A DNA stretch of 64,000 bases, taken from NCBI RefSeq assembly GCF_023147505.1, contig NZ_JAHXPB010000004.1:1-64000 (forward strand). The letters run 5' to 3'. Below, piece after piece: positions 1-8,654 of this stretch (position 1 is the stretch's first letter; each line of letters opens with the position of its first letter). The position numbers and the translations under genes were made by a program. Source of the stretch: Brevundimonas sp. EYE_349 (GTDB lineage Bacteria > Pseudomonadota > Alphaproteobacteria > Caulobacterales > Caulobacteraceae). Below the pieces are notes generated by a model. The model was not told the origin of the DNA. It saw nothing but the letters and a program-made list of their open reading frames with translations, and made no database searches.

Positions 1-118
1 GACTGAGCAGGTCTTAGGTGGTTTTGCGCCAGTTTGAGGCGCTCTTAGCTGGTCTCGCTAAGTGGTCGATTTTCTCAACCCCAGCGCCTATCGTGTTCGG
101 GTGAGCCACTGTTAAGTG
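1..118. mobile_element. possible insertion-sequence end (IS21-like terminal repeats)
   Basis: All three plus frames contain stops, so this does not continue the receptor gene that follows. The stretch is less GC-rich than the window and carries several imperfect copies of a TTAGGTGG / TAAGTGGTC-type motif (about positions 14, 57 and 113). One copy continues as GATTTTCTCAACC. Multiple short terminal repeats of this style are known at the ends of IS21-family elements. Calling it an IS end is inference: no transposase lies inside the window and the exact terminus cannot be fixed. Confidence 0.3.
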
Positions 119-1933
119 GTCCCGATAGATGTGCAGCGCTTGGTGTTCGCTGCGGACTCCGTTATCGACACGCTCGGCCTCGTCAATGGCCGGGCCGGCG
201 AGGTGGTCTGCCGAGTGAAGCTGCTGAATGCGCAGAACCCCGCGCTAACCAATGCGCAGACCGGCGCGGGCGGAATTCGCGATTATTCCAACCGGGCGGG
301 ACAAACGGCAGGCACCTATGGCGATGTCCGTGCACGCGCGGAAGGGCGCGCGGCCATCAATGAGTGCGTTCCGCTCAACATCTTCGGCAAGGGCAACCAA
401 AGCGCTGAGGCTCTCAAGTACGTCGACGCGTCTGTGAACGTCCGCCAACGTAACGAACAGCAAGATGCCGTTGGCTCGCTCTCCGGGCAGTTCTGGGACT
501 TCTGGGGCGCCGGCCCAATTGGCGTAGCCATCGGCGCTGAATGGCGTAAAGAATTCACGCAAGGCATCGGGCGCAGCGCTGACACCGGTGATCGCCAACT
601 GTTCTTGAACACCGGCCCCGATTTTGCGCCGGCGTCTTATGAGAGCAAAGAGTTCTTCTCGGAAGTGTCGCTGCCGCTCTTCCGGGACAGCATGCTGGGG
701 GAATACGCTGAGCTTAGCGGATCCTATCGCTATTCCGATTATAGCAATGTCGGAAATGTGGACGTCTATGGTGTGAACCTGGTCTATCGTCCCATTCGGG
801 ACATTTCGTTCAAGACCAGTTTCAATACGTCAGTTCGTGTCCCCAATCTTGGTGAACTTTATTCGCCCTATACTCAGACGTTCGCGAACAACTTCACTGA
901 TCCTTGCGCAACAACGTCGATCAACAGCGCATCAAACTCGGAATACCGCGCAAATCGCATCGCAAACTGCACGGCTTTGGCCGCGGCCAAAAACCTGACA
1001 TATGACTTCGCGGGCGCAACCGAATCCCGCGATGACGATTACACGCCGCTCTACACCAGTGGCATTCCGGGTGTGAGCGGCGGCAACCCGTTCCTTCAGC
1101 CGGAAGAGTCAGAGTCTTTCACATTCTCGACAGTCTTCCAACCTCGCTTCGCGCCTCGGTTGAGCGTGGTGTTGGACTACTATGAAATCGAAATTTCGAA
1201 TGTTATCGCATCTGTGACACCCCAAACTGCAGCGAATGTCTGCGTGAACGGGCCTTCGCTGAATGCTGCGGCCTGCTCGACGATCTTCCGTCAGAACACC
1301 CCGGTCGCCAATCCGGGCAACAACATTGATCGGTCGGAAGCGTTCAAGGTGGGATCGGGTGGTCAGTTTGGCGGCTTTATCCAGGGTGCCATCAACTATG
1401 CTAAGAGAACGGCCCGAGGGGTCGATTTCACGGCGAACTACGCAATCGACACCCGTGAAACGTTTAACTGGAACCTGGGCACCTTCACCAACTCGATCCA
1501 AGGGTCGTGGTTGATTGAACAGAAGCAGTTCAACAACATCGCCGACCCAGGTGATTTCACAGAGTATGCAAGCCTTCTGCAGACGGGGGGTTCGTTCCCT
1601 CGCGTGCGGTTTGCAAACACGCTCACTTGGATGCCGAACGATGCACTTGCGCTGACCTGGACCACAGACTTCCAAACCTCGCAGGACATCTACCAGTACC
1701 GCACTCAGGTATCGAATATCGATGACCGTCCCATCGAATATCTTCGTACAGGAAACTTCGTCCGTAACGACTTCGGCGTGCGCTACAATGTGAACGACAC
1801 CGTCACAGTGCGGGCCAAGGTCACGAATATCTTTGCGGAAGAGCCGGCTCCGTGGTTGGGCAATACGCTATATTCTAACTTCGATCCCTACGGTCGTCGA
1901 TTCAACGTGAGCCTGAACTACCGTCCCTGGTAA
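116..1933 (+). pseudogene. TonB-dependent receptor, 5'-truncated remnant
   Basis: The reading frame encodes the C-terminal ~600 residues of an outer-membrane TonB-dependent receptor. It covers most of the 22-strand barrel and ends in the usual beta-signal with a terminal aromatic residue (SLNYRPW). The CVPLNIFG segment and the N-P-x-L-x-P-E-x-S motif (GGNPFLQPEESESF) are typical of the large receptors of Caulobacterales, which run to 900-1000 residues. Signal peptide, TonB box and plug domain are missing. A TAA stop sits directly before the apparent GTG at 116, and all frames are closed upstream. It therefore looks like a remnant, probably cut by insertion or rearrangement. Base composition is lower in GC than the neighbouring housekeeping genes. 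Confidence 0.8.
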
Positions 1934-1955
1934 ATCCGGCCTTCAACAATGCGGA

Positions 1956-1984
1956 AAGGGCGGTCCTTCGGGGCCGCCCTTTTC
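1956..1984 (+). terminator. rho-independent terminator after the receptor remnant
   Basis: A 9-bp stem (GGGCGGTCC / GGGCCGCCC with one G-U pair) closes a TTCG loop and is followed by TTTT. It separates the receptor remnant from the ftsZ control region. Confidence 0.8.
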
Positions 1985-2039
1985 ATTTGTCCAAGGAAAA
2001 CTGCGGCCAAGCTTTTTGACGAGGGGTGGCGTCGGGGCC

Positions 2040-2115
2040 GACTCACATTATCGCCGTAACCTTCTCTTAACCTTCGTGGGCGCAATCCTTAACGCGCTCA
2101 TAACCAAAGCGATTC
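2040..2115 (+). promoter_or_regulatory. ftsZ control region with CtrA-like boxes and GANTC sites
   Basis: Two near matches to the CtrA consensus TTAA-N7-TTAA are visible: GTAA-N7-TTAACC at 2056-2072 and TTAA-N7-ATAACC at 2089-2105. CcrM methylation sites (GANTC) flank them at 2040-2044 (GACTC) and 2111-2115 (GATTC). In Caulobacter crescentus, CtrA represses ftsZ and CcrM methylation affects its expression, so the same cell-cycle control is inferred here. Transcription start and binding have not been shown. Confidence 0.6.
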
Positions 2116-2169
2116 GGCGGGGCGGTCGGTTGGTTGGAAGGGGCGGGTCAGCAGGTCGGAAACACGAAA

Positions 2170-3765
2170 ATGTCGCTCTCATTGGTCAAGCCGCAACACA
2201 CTGAACTGAAGCCCCGCATCGTCGTGTTCGGCGTCGGCGGGGCCGGCGGGAACGCCGTGAACAACATGATCGACGCCGGTCTTGAGGGCGTCGAGTTCGT
2301 CGTGGCCAACACCGACGCGCAACACCTCAGCTTCGCCAAGACGGACCGCCGCATTCAACTGGGCGAGACCATCACTCAAGGCCTGGGCGCCGGCGCCCAC
2401 CCCGAAGTCGGCATGAACGCCGCCGAGGAATCCGCCGACGAAATCCATCAGCACCTGGAAGGTGCGCACATGGTCTTCATCACCTGCGGCATGGGCGGCG
2501 GCACCGGCACGGGCGCCGCACCTGTCATCGCCAAATGCGCGCGTGATCGCGGCATCCTGACCGTCGGCGTCGTGACCAAGCCCTTCACTTTCGAAGGCCG
2601 TCACCGGATGCGCTTGGCCGACGCGGGCGTCGCCGAGCTGCAACGCTATGTCGACACCCTGATCGTCATCCCGAACCAGAACCTGTTCCGGGTCGCCAAC
2701 GAGCGCACCACCTTCGCCGACGCCTTCGGCATGGCCGACCAGGTGCTGCACTCTGGCGTGCGCTCGATCACCGACCTGATGATCCTGCCCGGTCTGATCA
2801 ACCTGGACTTCGCCGACGTGCGCGCCGTCATGTCCGAGATGGGCAAGGCGATGATGGGCACCGGCGAGGCGACCGGCGACGACCGCGCCCTGCTGGCCGC
2901 CCAGAACGCCATCGCCAACCCTCTGCTGGACGAAACCAGCCTGAAGGGCGCCAAGGCCGTGCTGGTCAACATCACCGGCGGACTGGACATGACCCTGCTG
3001 GAGGTTGACGAGGCCGCCAACGCCATTTCGGCCGAGGTGGACGGCGACGCCAACATCATCTTCGGCGCGGCCTTCGATCCGGCGCTGGATGGCAAGATCC
3101 GCGTCTCCGTGGTCGCCACCGGCATGGACGAGGGGGAGGTGCGCCGCATCGAGCCTATCGCCCCGCAGACTCCCGCCTCCGCGCCCCTGGCCAGCCATGA
3201 AGCGCGTCGTTCGGCCGGCGGCCAGTACGGCGCCCAGATGTCGCGCGCGCCCGAGCCGACGCGCGAAAGCTATCGCGAGCCGGTTCGCGCCGAGGCGCCG
3301 CGCGCGCCCGAACCGCGCATCGAACCGGCGCCGGTCGTGCCGACCTTTCAGGCCCAACCCGCCCGGGAGCCGGAACCGCGCCCCGAGCCGGTGATCCGCG
3401 TCGCCGAGCCGCAGGCACGCACCCTGGACCCCATCGTTGATCCTTGGGTGGAGGAATACGAAACCCGCGCCCCAGCCGCGACCCGCGCGCCGCAAGGCGA
3501 CCTGTACGGCGAGCGGGCCGCATCTTATCCGCAGCAGCAGCCGCAAGCCGACGACGGTTATGACGACCGCGACCATCGTCGCAGCGGCTGGAGCCTGTTC
3601 GGCCGCGGCAAGCGCACACAGCCTCAGACCGACATGGGCTATGCGCCCCAGCACAATCCTCAGACGCGCGGTTCGGCCCAGGCCGCGCATCAGCCGGAAC
3701 CGGAGGCGGGACAGGCCGATGACGACCTGGAAATCCCATCCTTTCTCCGCCGGCTGGCGAACTAA
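2170..3765 (+). CDS. ftsZ: cell division GTPase FtsZ
   Basis: Tubulin-like GTPase that polymerises into the cytokinetic Z ring at midcell. The GTP-binding signature GGGTGTG lies near residue 105 and the T7 synergy loop (NLDFADVR) near 210. The globular domain ends near residue 320. A ~190-residue Pro/Arg/Glu/Ala-rich linker follows, as in Caulobacter, then the conserved C-terminal peptide [11 protein letters not shown] that docks FtsA and FzlC-type partners. The ATG at 2170 gives the N-terminus [16 protein letters not shown], which matches Caulobacter FtsZ better than an upstream in-frame start at 2134. The usual upstream neighbours ftsQ and ftsA are absent; a receptor remnant is there instead. 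lpxC follows, as in many alphaproteobacteria. Confidence 0.97.
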   Translation: MSLSLVKPQHTELKPRIVVFGVGGAGGNAVNNMIDAGLEGVEFVVANTDAQHLSFAKTDRRIQLGETITQGLGAGAHPEVGMNAAEESADEIHQHLEGAHMVFITCGMGGGTGTGAAPVIAKCARDRGILTVGVVTKPFTFEGRHRMRLADAGVAELQRYVDTLIVIPNQNLFRVANERTTFADAFGMADQVLHSGVRSITDLMILPGLINLDFADVRAVMSEMGKAMMGTGEATGDDRALLAAQNAIANPLLDETSLKGAKAVLVNITGGLDMTLLEVDEAANAISAEVDGDANIIFGAAFDPALDGKIRVSVVATGMDEGEVRRIEPIAPQTPASAPLASHEARRSAGGQYGAQMSRAPEPTRESYREPVRAEAPRAPEPRIEPAPVVPTFQAQPAREPEPRPEPVIRVAEPQARTLDPIVDPWVEEYETRAPAATRAPQGDLYGERAASYPQQQPQADDGYDDRDHRRSGWSLFGRGKRTQPQTDMGYAPQHNPQTRGSAQAAHQPEPEAGQADDDLEIPSFLRRLAN

Positions 3766-3799
3766 GACCCCGCGATCCTGAACCCAGGGTCGGTCAGGG

Positions 3800-3826
3800 C
3801 GCCCCGAGGCCGCAAGCCTCGGGGCG
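3800..3826 (+). terminator. strong hairpin after ftsZ, candidate terminator
   Basis: An 11-bp perfect stem (CGCCCCGAGGC / GCCTCGGGGCG) with a CGCAA loop lies 35 bases after the ftsZ stop. The following T tract is weak (TTCGACGTTT), so termination may be partial. Confidence 0.55.
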
Positions 3827-3976
3827 TTCGACGTTTCAGGCCGAGCTGTCGGTGTTTCAGAGCGAAACAATCCGAAACCGGACTTTGGTTTTGTCGTTGC
3901 GGCGCGACCGCTAAACGGAAGGCGGGGCGTAGTCCGCACGACGTGCGGGACGCATTGAAAGAAGCGAGTTTTCGGT

Positions 3977-4876
3977 TTGTCGGTCAGGAACGACCATCAC
4001 GAACGCACCATTGTCGCGCCGGCCATCATCGCCGGCGTGGGGGTGCATACCGGCCGCCGGGTTCGGCTGGCGGTTCGTCCGGCGCCTTCTGGCACGGGCA
4101 TCATCTTCGTGCGCACCGACGTGACCGACCGCGACAACCGCATTCCGGTCTCGGGCGAGGCGGTGGTGGATGCGCGCCTGAACACAATGATCGCCAATGG
4201 CGAAGACGTGCGCCTGTCGACCATCGAGCATCTGATGGCGGCCTTCTCGGCCCTGGGCGTGTCCAACGCCGTGGTCGAGGTGGATGGGCCGGAGCTGCCT
4301 ATCCTCGATGGGTCGGCGCTGGAGTTCGTCAAGCTGTTGGACAGGGCGGGCTTCCGTCCGCAACCGCAGCCGCAGCGCTATATCGAAATCCTGGAAACGG
4401 TCCATGTGGTCGAGGGCGACAAGCACGCCGCCCTGATGCCGTGCGACCGTTTCGAGATGCGGTTCGAGATCGATTTCCCGTCCAAGGTCATCGGCAATCA
4501 GGTCATCGACTTCGTCGTGGACGAGGCGACCTTCCGGCGCGAGATCATGGCCTGCCGCACCTTCGGTTTCGCCCACGAGGTCGAGGCGTTGCGCAAGGCC
4601 GGCCTGGCGCGTGGCGGTTCGCTGGAAAACGCTGTGGTCATCGACGGCGACGATATTCTGAACCCCGGCGGCCTGCGTATGGAGCGCGAGTTCGTGCGGC
4701 ATAAGGCGCTGGACGCCATCGGCGACCTGTATGTGCTGGGCGCGCCGCTGCTGGGCCGTTACGAGGGCTACAAAGCCGGACACGCCCTGAACAACAAACT
4801 GGTGCGCGCGCTTCTGGCCGCGCCCCAGGCCTGGCGCGAAGTGACGCGCGTGCCGGAACTGGCGCAGGCCGGCTAG
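3977..4876 (+). CDS. lpxC: UDP-3-O-acyl-N-acetylglucosamine deacetylase LpxC
   Basis: Zinc amidase for the committed step of lipid A synthesis in the cytoplasm. It shows the family motifs: the catalytic Glu/zinc His pair in STIEHLMAAF (about residues 77-80), the zinc pair in HKALDAIGD (about residues 238-246), and a final His in GHALNNKL (about 265). Length (299 aa) is normal for the family. The best start appears to be TTG at 3977, giving an N-terminus that aligns with other LpxC proteins. Another TTG lies at 3956 and no ATG fits. A CCGCAC-GAC-GTGCGG hairpin at 3934-3948 lies in the leader. The gene overlaps the convergent pgeF stop by 4 bases. Confidence 0.95.
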   Translation: MSVRNDHHERTIVAPAIIAGVGVHTGRRVRLAVRPAPSGTGIIFVRTDVTDRDNRIPVSGEAVVDARLNTMIANGEDVRLSTIEHLMAAFSALGVSNAVVEVDGPELPILDGSALEFVKLLDRAGFRPQPQPQRYIEILETVHVVEGDKHAALMPCDRFEMRFEIDFPSKVIGNQVIDFVVDEATFRREIMACRTFGFAHEVEALRKAGLARGGSLENAVVIDGDDILNPGGLRMEREFVRHKALDAIGDLYVLGAPLLGRYEGYKAGHALNNKLVRALLAAPQAWREVTRVPELAQAG

Positions 4877-5643
4877 GCGCCGATCACCGAAACCAATCGG
4901 CCGAAATCCGGCTCGTTCTGCTGGAAGGCGCGGCGGTTGGAGAAGAACCGTTCGGCGTCCGCACAGGTGTCGTGGCCGGTCCAGACGGCCTGACCGACGC
5001 CGGCCTGCTGCAGTCGCCACAGGACGAAGCCGGGCAGGTCGAACTGGCGCTTGTCGTCGGCCTCGCCAGGCTGGAAGAAGCGGTCGCTGCCGGGATCGTG
5101 ATGGACGAAACGGTCCTCGAAATCGACGCCGACCTCATAGCTGGTTTGGCCGATGCAGGGGCCGACCACAGCCAGGATGCGGCGGGGGTCGGCGCCTAGA
5201 GCTTGCATGGCCGAGACGGCGGAATGGACCACCCCGCCCAAGGCACCCTTCCAACCGGCGTGGACGGCGGCGACGACGCGGGTTTCGGGATCGGCCATCA
5301 GGATCGGGGCGCAGTCGGCGGTCAGGACGGAACAGAGCAGGCCAGGCTCGGCCGAAACGACAGCGTCGCCCTCGGGTCGATCACCGTTCCAGGGAGCTTC
5401 CGCCACGCGCGCGACGGCGGAATGGATCTGATAGCAGCCGTTCAGATGGCCGGACTCGGCGCCGAAATGGGCTGCGACGCGACGGCGGTTTTCCGCGACT
5501 GCGGCGGGATCGTCGTGCGAGCCGACGCCGGCGTTCAGCCCTTCGTAGATGCCGGTCGAGACGCCGCCCGCGCGGGTGAAGAAGCCGTGGGCGACGCCGG
5601 CGGCGGTCAGCAGCGGATGGGTGATGGGGGCCAGGTCGGTCAT
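4873..5643 (-). CDS. pgeF: peptidoglycan editing factor PgeF (laccase-domain protein)
   Basis: Member of the YfiH/DUF152 family, now understood as a muropeptide-editing factor that removes wrongly incorporated residues from peptidoglycan precursors. The Cys-His zinc site is visible: His in CYQIHSAV (about residue 74), Cys in TADCAPIL (about residue 111) and His in AAVHAGWKG (about residue 128). GPCIGQTSYEVG is also typical. Length (256 aa) is normal. It is the last gene of the minus-strand run lgt-midA-pgeF, 13 bases after midA, and converges on lpxC. Confidence 0.9.
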   Translation of the reverse strand: MTDLAPITHPLLTAAGVAHGFFTRAGGVSTGIYEGLNAGVGSHDDPAAVAENRRRVAAHFGAESGHLNGCYQIHSAVARVAEAPWNGDRPEGDAVVSAEPGLLCSVLTADCAPILMADPETRVVAAVHAGWKGALGGVVHSAVSAMQALGADPRRILAVVGPCIGQTSYEVGVDFEDRFVHHDPGSDRFFQPGEADDKRQFDLPGFVLWRLQQAGVGQAVWTGHDTCADAERFFSNRRAFQQNEPDFGRLVSVIGA

Positions 5644-5656
5644 GTCCGCCCTTCTA

Positions 5657-6742
5657 TCAGACGTCCCAGCCGGGCACGACCAGGGCGCGGGGCGCGAAGA
5701 TGGCGGCGGCCTTGAACAGGACGCCCATCTGGTCGTCGGCGGTCAGACGATGAAGCTGGCGGTCGATCACCGACGCGGCGGCGGGACGGGAGGTCTTCAA
5801 GGCTTCTGCGCGGGCGTGAATCCCCAGGCGGCGCAGGAACTCGCCCTGAGGCAGGCAGCCGGTGACATCTGCCCCGGTGTGGACGGCGGCCTCCAGCACG
5901 GCGGGGAAGTCGGCCCATTGCGTCAGGTCCGCCGCGCCGGGATCGGCCAGGGGATCGACCTTCCGATGACGATAGAGGGCCTGGAGCGTATCGCCCGCCT
6001 CGGACCGGGCGCGGCCATAGTCGATCAGCAGGGCGGCGCCCGACGCGGCCTTCATCACCAGGCCCAGGTCGCGGCCGAAGATCGCCTGCTGGCCCGAAAT
6101 CTCGATCACGCCGCCGGGCGGAACGTCGAAGGCCGGCTTTCTGAAACCACTGGTGATGGCGGTTAGGCCGAAGATCAGGTCGCCCCGGTCGTCCACGCCG
6201 ATGCGACGCTCGGCCCAACCGTCGTCCGTGCACACGAACTGGCGCGCGGGCAGGCAGTCCAGCACCTCGTTGGCGATCAGGATGACGGGGGCGTCGGTGT
6301 CGATCCGCGTCAGATCCTTCACCCAGCGCGGCGACAGGTCGGCGCCGGCCAGGGCCCTGGCCTGCAGATCGCGCAAAGGAGCGCTGGGTTCGATCAGGAT
6401 CAGGTCGCAGGCTTCCAGAAAGCCGGGGGCCAGACGGGCGGCTCGCAGCGCGTCGCTCATCAGCGTGCCGTCGCCGGGACCGACCTCCACCAGGCGGAAC
6501 CGCTCGGGCGCACCCAGCCGGTTCCAGGTCTCGACCGCCCACAATCCGATCAGTTCGCCGAACATCTGGCTGACCAGCGGGGCGGTGATGAAGTCGCCGC
6601 CTTCGCCAAGGGCCGGGCGCGACGCATAGTAGCCCCCCTTGGGATCGTGCAGGCAGCGGGTGACGTAGTCGGCGACCGTCATCGGACCCGTCAGGGCGAT
6701 CTCGCGCGCCAGGCGGGTCTTCAGGGTTTCGACCTGGCTCAT
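5657..6742 (-). CDS. class I SAM-dependent methyltransferase, MidA/NDUFAF7 family
   Basis: Family DUF185 (COG1565). The eukaryotic relative NDUFAF7/MidA methylates an arginine of respiratory complex I subunit NDUFS2; the bacterial substrate is less certain. The motif HDPKGGYYASRPALGEGGDF near residue 31 and the SAM-binding EVGPGDGTL near residue 86 are diagnostic. Length (361 aa) is typical. Its ATG overlaps the lgt stop by 4 bases (ATGA type), so the two genes are almost certainly co-transcribed and possibly translationally coupled. Confidence 0.88.
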   Translation of the reverse strand: MSQVETLKTRLAREIALTGPMTVADYVTRCLHDPKGGYYASRPALGEGGDFITAPLVSQMFGELIGLWAVETWNRLGAPERFRLVEVGPGDGTLMSDALRAARLAPGFLEACDLILIEPSAPLRDLQARALAGADLSPRWVKDLTRIDTDAPVILIANEVLDCLPARQFVCTDDGWAERRIGVDDRGDLIFGLTAITSGFRKPAFDVPPGGVIEISGQQAIFGRDLGLVMKAASGAALLIDYGRARSEAGDTLQALYRHRKVDPLADPGAADLTQWADFPAVLEAAVHTGADVTGCLPQGEFLRRLGIHARAEALKTSRPAAASVIDRQLHRLTADDQMGVLFKAAAIFAPRALVVPGWDV

Positions 6743-7614
6743 GCCTCGGCGACGGCCGCAGGACGCTTCCAGGCGCGCCAGATCAGCCAGGCGCCGACCA
6801 GGATCATCGGGATCGACAGCATCATCCCCATGGTCAGGCCCAGCGGGAAGTTCGGCATGCCGAAGTCAGGCTCGCGCACATTCTCCAGCGCCGCACGGCA
6901 GACGCCGTAGCCGACCAGAAACAGGCCGGTGATGTAGCCGGGCTTCTTCAGCAGATCGAATTTCCAGATGCCGATGGACAGGACGGAGAACAGGACCACG
7001 CCCTCCAGCCCCGCCTCGTATAGCTGGCTGGGATGACGTGGCGCGGTTCCGGCGGGGCAGAAGCCGTACATCTGTTCGATGCGGGCGTTGCAGAAGCGGA
7101 TGGCCCAAGGGACGGTCGTCTCGCGACCCCACAACTCGCCGTTTATGAAGTTGGCCAACCGCCCGAACATCAGGCCGATCGGCACGACGGGCGCGACCAG
7201 ATCGCCCAGGCGCAGCATGTCGATCTTCTGGCTGCGGGCGTAAAGGACGATGGCCAGGCAGACGCCCAGGAAGCCGCCGTGGAAGCTCATGCCGCCGGTC
7301 CACAGCTGGAACAGCTCGAACCGTTCGCCCAGCGTCTGGCCGGTGAACAGCTGGCCGTACATGACTGGCTTGTAGAACAGGGCGTAGCCCAACCGTCCGC
7401 CCAGGATAATGCCCAGCACGATCCACAGCACCAGATCGTCCAACTGGTTGGAGGTGATCGGCGCCTTGCCCGGCGCCCACAGACGCGGCGTCTTGGCCAG
7501 GCGCGCCGCGTACCACCAGCCCAGCACGATGCCGGCGACATAGGCCAGGGCGTACCAGCGGATCGGCAGCGGCCCGAGGTGGATCAGAACCGGATCGAAT
7601 TCGGGAAAGGGCAA
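6739..7614 (-). CDS. lgt: prolipoprotein diacylglyceryl transferase Lgt
   Basis: Inner-membrane enzyme that transfers diacylglycerol from phosphatidylglycerol to the lipobox cysteine of prolipoproteins. The protein (291 aa) has multiple hydrophobic segments, the HGGFLG motif (His near residue 100) and the Lgt signature GRLANFINGELWGR. The frame is open further upstream, but homology starts at PFPEFDPVLI. The best start is the TTG at 7614-7612 with an AGGA ribosome-binding site a few bases upstream. It is the first gene of the lgt-midA-pgeF operon. Several lipoproteins in this window, including the beta-lactamase and FlgH, would be its substrates. Confidence 0.93.
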   Translation of the reverse strand: MPFPEFDPVLIHLGPLPIRWYALAYVAGIVLGWWYAARLAKTPRLWAPGKAPITSNQLDDLVLWIVLGIILGGRLGYALFYKPVMYGQLFTGQTLGERFELFQLWTGGMSFHGGFLGVCLAIVLYARSQKIDMLRLGDLVAPVVPIGLMFGRLANFINGELWGRETTVPWAIRFCNARIEQMYGFCPAGTAPRHPSQLYEAGLEGVVLFSVLSIGIWKFDLLKKPGYITGLFLVGYGVCRAALENVREPDFGMPNFPLGLTMGMMLSIPMILVGAWLIWRAWKRPAAVAEA

Positions 7615-7786
7615 GGGGCGTTCCTGTGAGGGGCGATCTGAAGGCGGTTTAGCAAGGGTCGCTGGCTGCGTCGCCTGTGAAGACGCATCACGACGCCTTG
7701 ATGGCGGACCCGAAGCAGCAGAAAGAAAGGTTTCGTTCACCATAGTCGGTGAACCTTCGTTAACGACGTCGAGGTCGGAGGCCGCC

Positions 7787-8074
7787 ATGCAGACCCGCAA
7801 TCCCATCCTGGACGAGTTCGCCAAGCTGACGACCGGCGCCATGGGCCTGGCCCAGGCGGCGGGCGAAGAGGCCAGGACCGCCTGGCGGGCGCAGGCCGAC
7901 CGGATCGCCGCCGAGATGGACCTGGTCCGCCGCGACGAGTTCGATGTGCTGAAGGACGAGATCGCCGCCCTGCGCGCCGAGATCGCGGAGCTGAAAGCCG
8001 CGAAGACGCCGGCCGCGAAGCCTGTGAAGGGAACGTCCACAGATGGAACTCAACCCGGGGACGCAGCCGGTTGA
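7787..8074 (+). CDS. UbiK-like accessory factor (BMFP family)
   Basis: Small protein (95 aa) of the YqiC/BMFP family. Its gammaproteobacterial member UbiK assists ubiquinone synthesis and binds membranes through an amphipathic N-terminal helix. The C-terminal third of the core is a clear heptad coiled coil (DEFDVLKDEIAALRAEIAEL, about residues 50-69), as expected for the trimeric family fold. A Lys/Ala/Pro-rich tail follows. The gene is divergent from lgt. The role in ubiquinone synthesis is inferred from the family. Confidence 0.75.
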   Translation: MQTRNPILDEFAKLTTGAMGLAQAAGEEARTAWRAQADRIAAEMDLVRRDEFDVLKDEIAALRAEIAELKAAKTPAAKPVKGTSTDGTQPGDAAG

Positions 8075-8093
8075 GCCGAATCTGCGAACAGGC

Positions 8094-8140
8094 TTACCGT
8101 TCTGTTAACGCCCGCGATTCTCGCGGACGCAGCTCGAATC
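8094..8140 (+). promoter_or_regulatory. CtrA-like box and two GANTC sites before ybjN-proC
   Basis: TTAC-N7-TTAAC (8094-8109) is one base off the CtrA consensus TTAA-N7-TTAAC. GANTC sites follow at 8116-8120 (GATTC) and 8136-8140 (GAATC). The cluster sits 11-57 bases before the ATG at 8151, so cell-cycle control by CtrA and CcrM/GcrA is plausible. Confidence 0.5.
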
Positions 8141-8150
8141 GAGACTTTTG

Positions 8151-8654
8151 ATGGATATCGCCCGGCCAGAGGAAATGGACGTGCCGTTCGACCCGCTTGA
8201 GGTCGTCGAGCATGTCCTGACGGCCGAGAACCTGCCGTTCGACCGCACCGACGACGGCGACCTGGCCTTCGCCCTGGCCGGCGACTGGAAGGACTATGAA
8301 CTGTGGTTCGCCTGGCGGCCCGAGGGCGACTGCCTCCAGCTTTGCTGCGCCCTGGACCTGAAGGTGGCCAAGAGCCGCAAGACGGCGGCCTATGAACTGG
8401 TCGGTCTGATCAATCAGCGCACCTGGATGGGCCATTTCGAGGTCTGGGCCGAGGACGGCGAGATCGTCTTCCGACACTCTCTGGCCCTGCCGATGGGCGA
8501 ACGCCCGACCCTGGCCCAGGCGGCGTCCATGATCGATGCGGCCATTGAGGCGTCGGACCGCTATTATCCCGCGTTCGACTTCATGGTGCGCGGGAACAAG
8601 AAACCGCAGGAGGCCATCGACGCCTGCCTGTTCGAGACCGTCGGCACCGCCTGA
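8151..8654 (+). CDS. YbjN domain-containing protein
   Basis: A 167-residue protein with the compact alpha/beta YbjN fold (DUF1790), whose members resemble type III secretion chaperones. The conserved pattern of this alphaproteobacterial branch is visible: an N-terminal DPLEVVEHVL helix, an LxxALxLKV core, and the closing YPAFDFMVRGNKKPQEA helix. The biochemical role is not established. The ATG at 8151 is preferred over the adjacent TTG at 8148. The stop overlaps the proC start (TGATG), so the pair forms an operon. Confidence 0.8.
   Translation: MDIARPEEMDVPFDPLEVVEHVLTAENLPFDRTDDGDLAFALAGDWKDYELWFAWRPEGDCLQLCCALDLKVAKSRKTAAYELVGLINQRTWMGHFEVWAEDGEIVFRHSLALPMGERPTLAQAASMIDAAIEASDRYYPAFDFMVRGNKKPQEAIDACLFETVGTA

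Noticed and set aside
2179..3939. A 586-codon minus-strand open frame opposite ftsZ
   Set aside because: Antisense shadow of a highly conserved gene; no family similarity.
4088..4103. TGGCACG inside lpxC as a sigma-54 promoter
   Set aside because: The -12 element TTGC is missing at the right distance and it lies within a coding region.
7749..7764. A possible CtrA box before the UbiK-like gene
   Set aside because: Only one half (TTAAC) is present; the other half reads GTGA at the required spacing.
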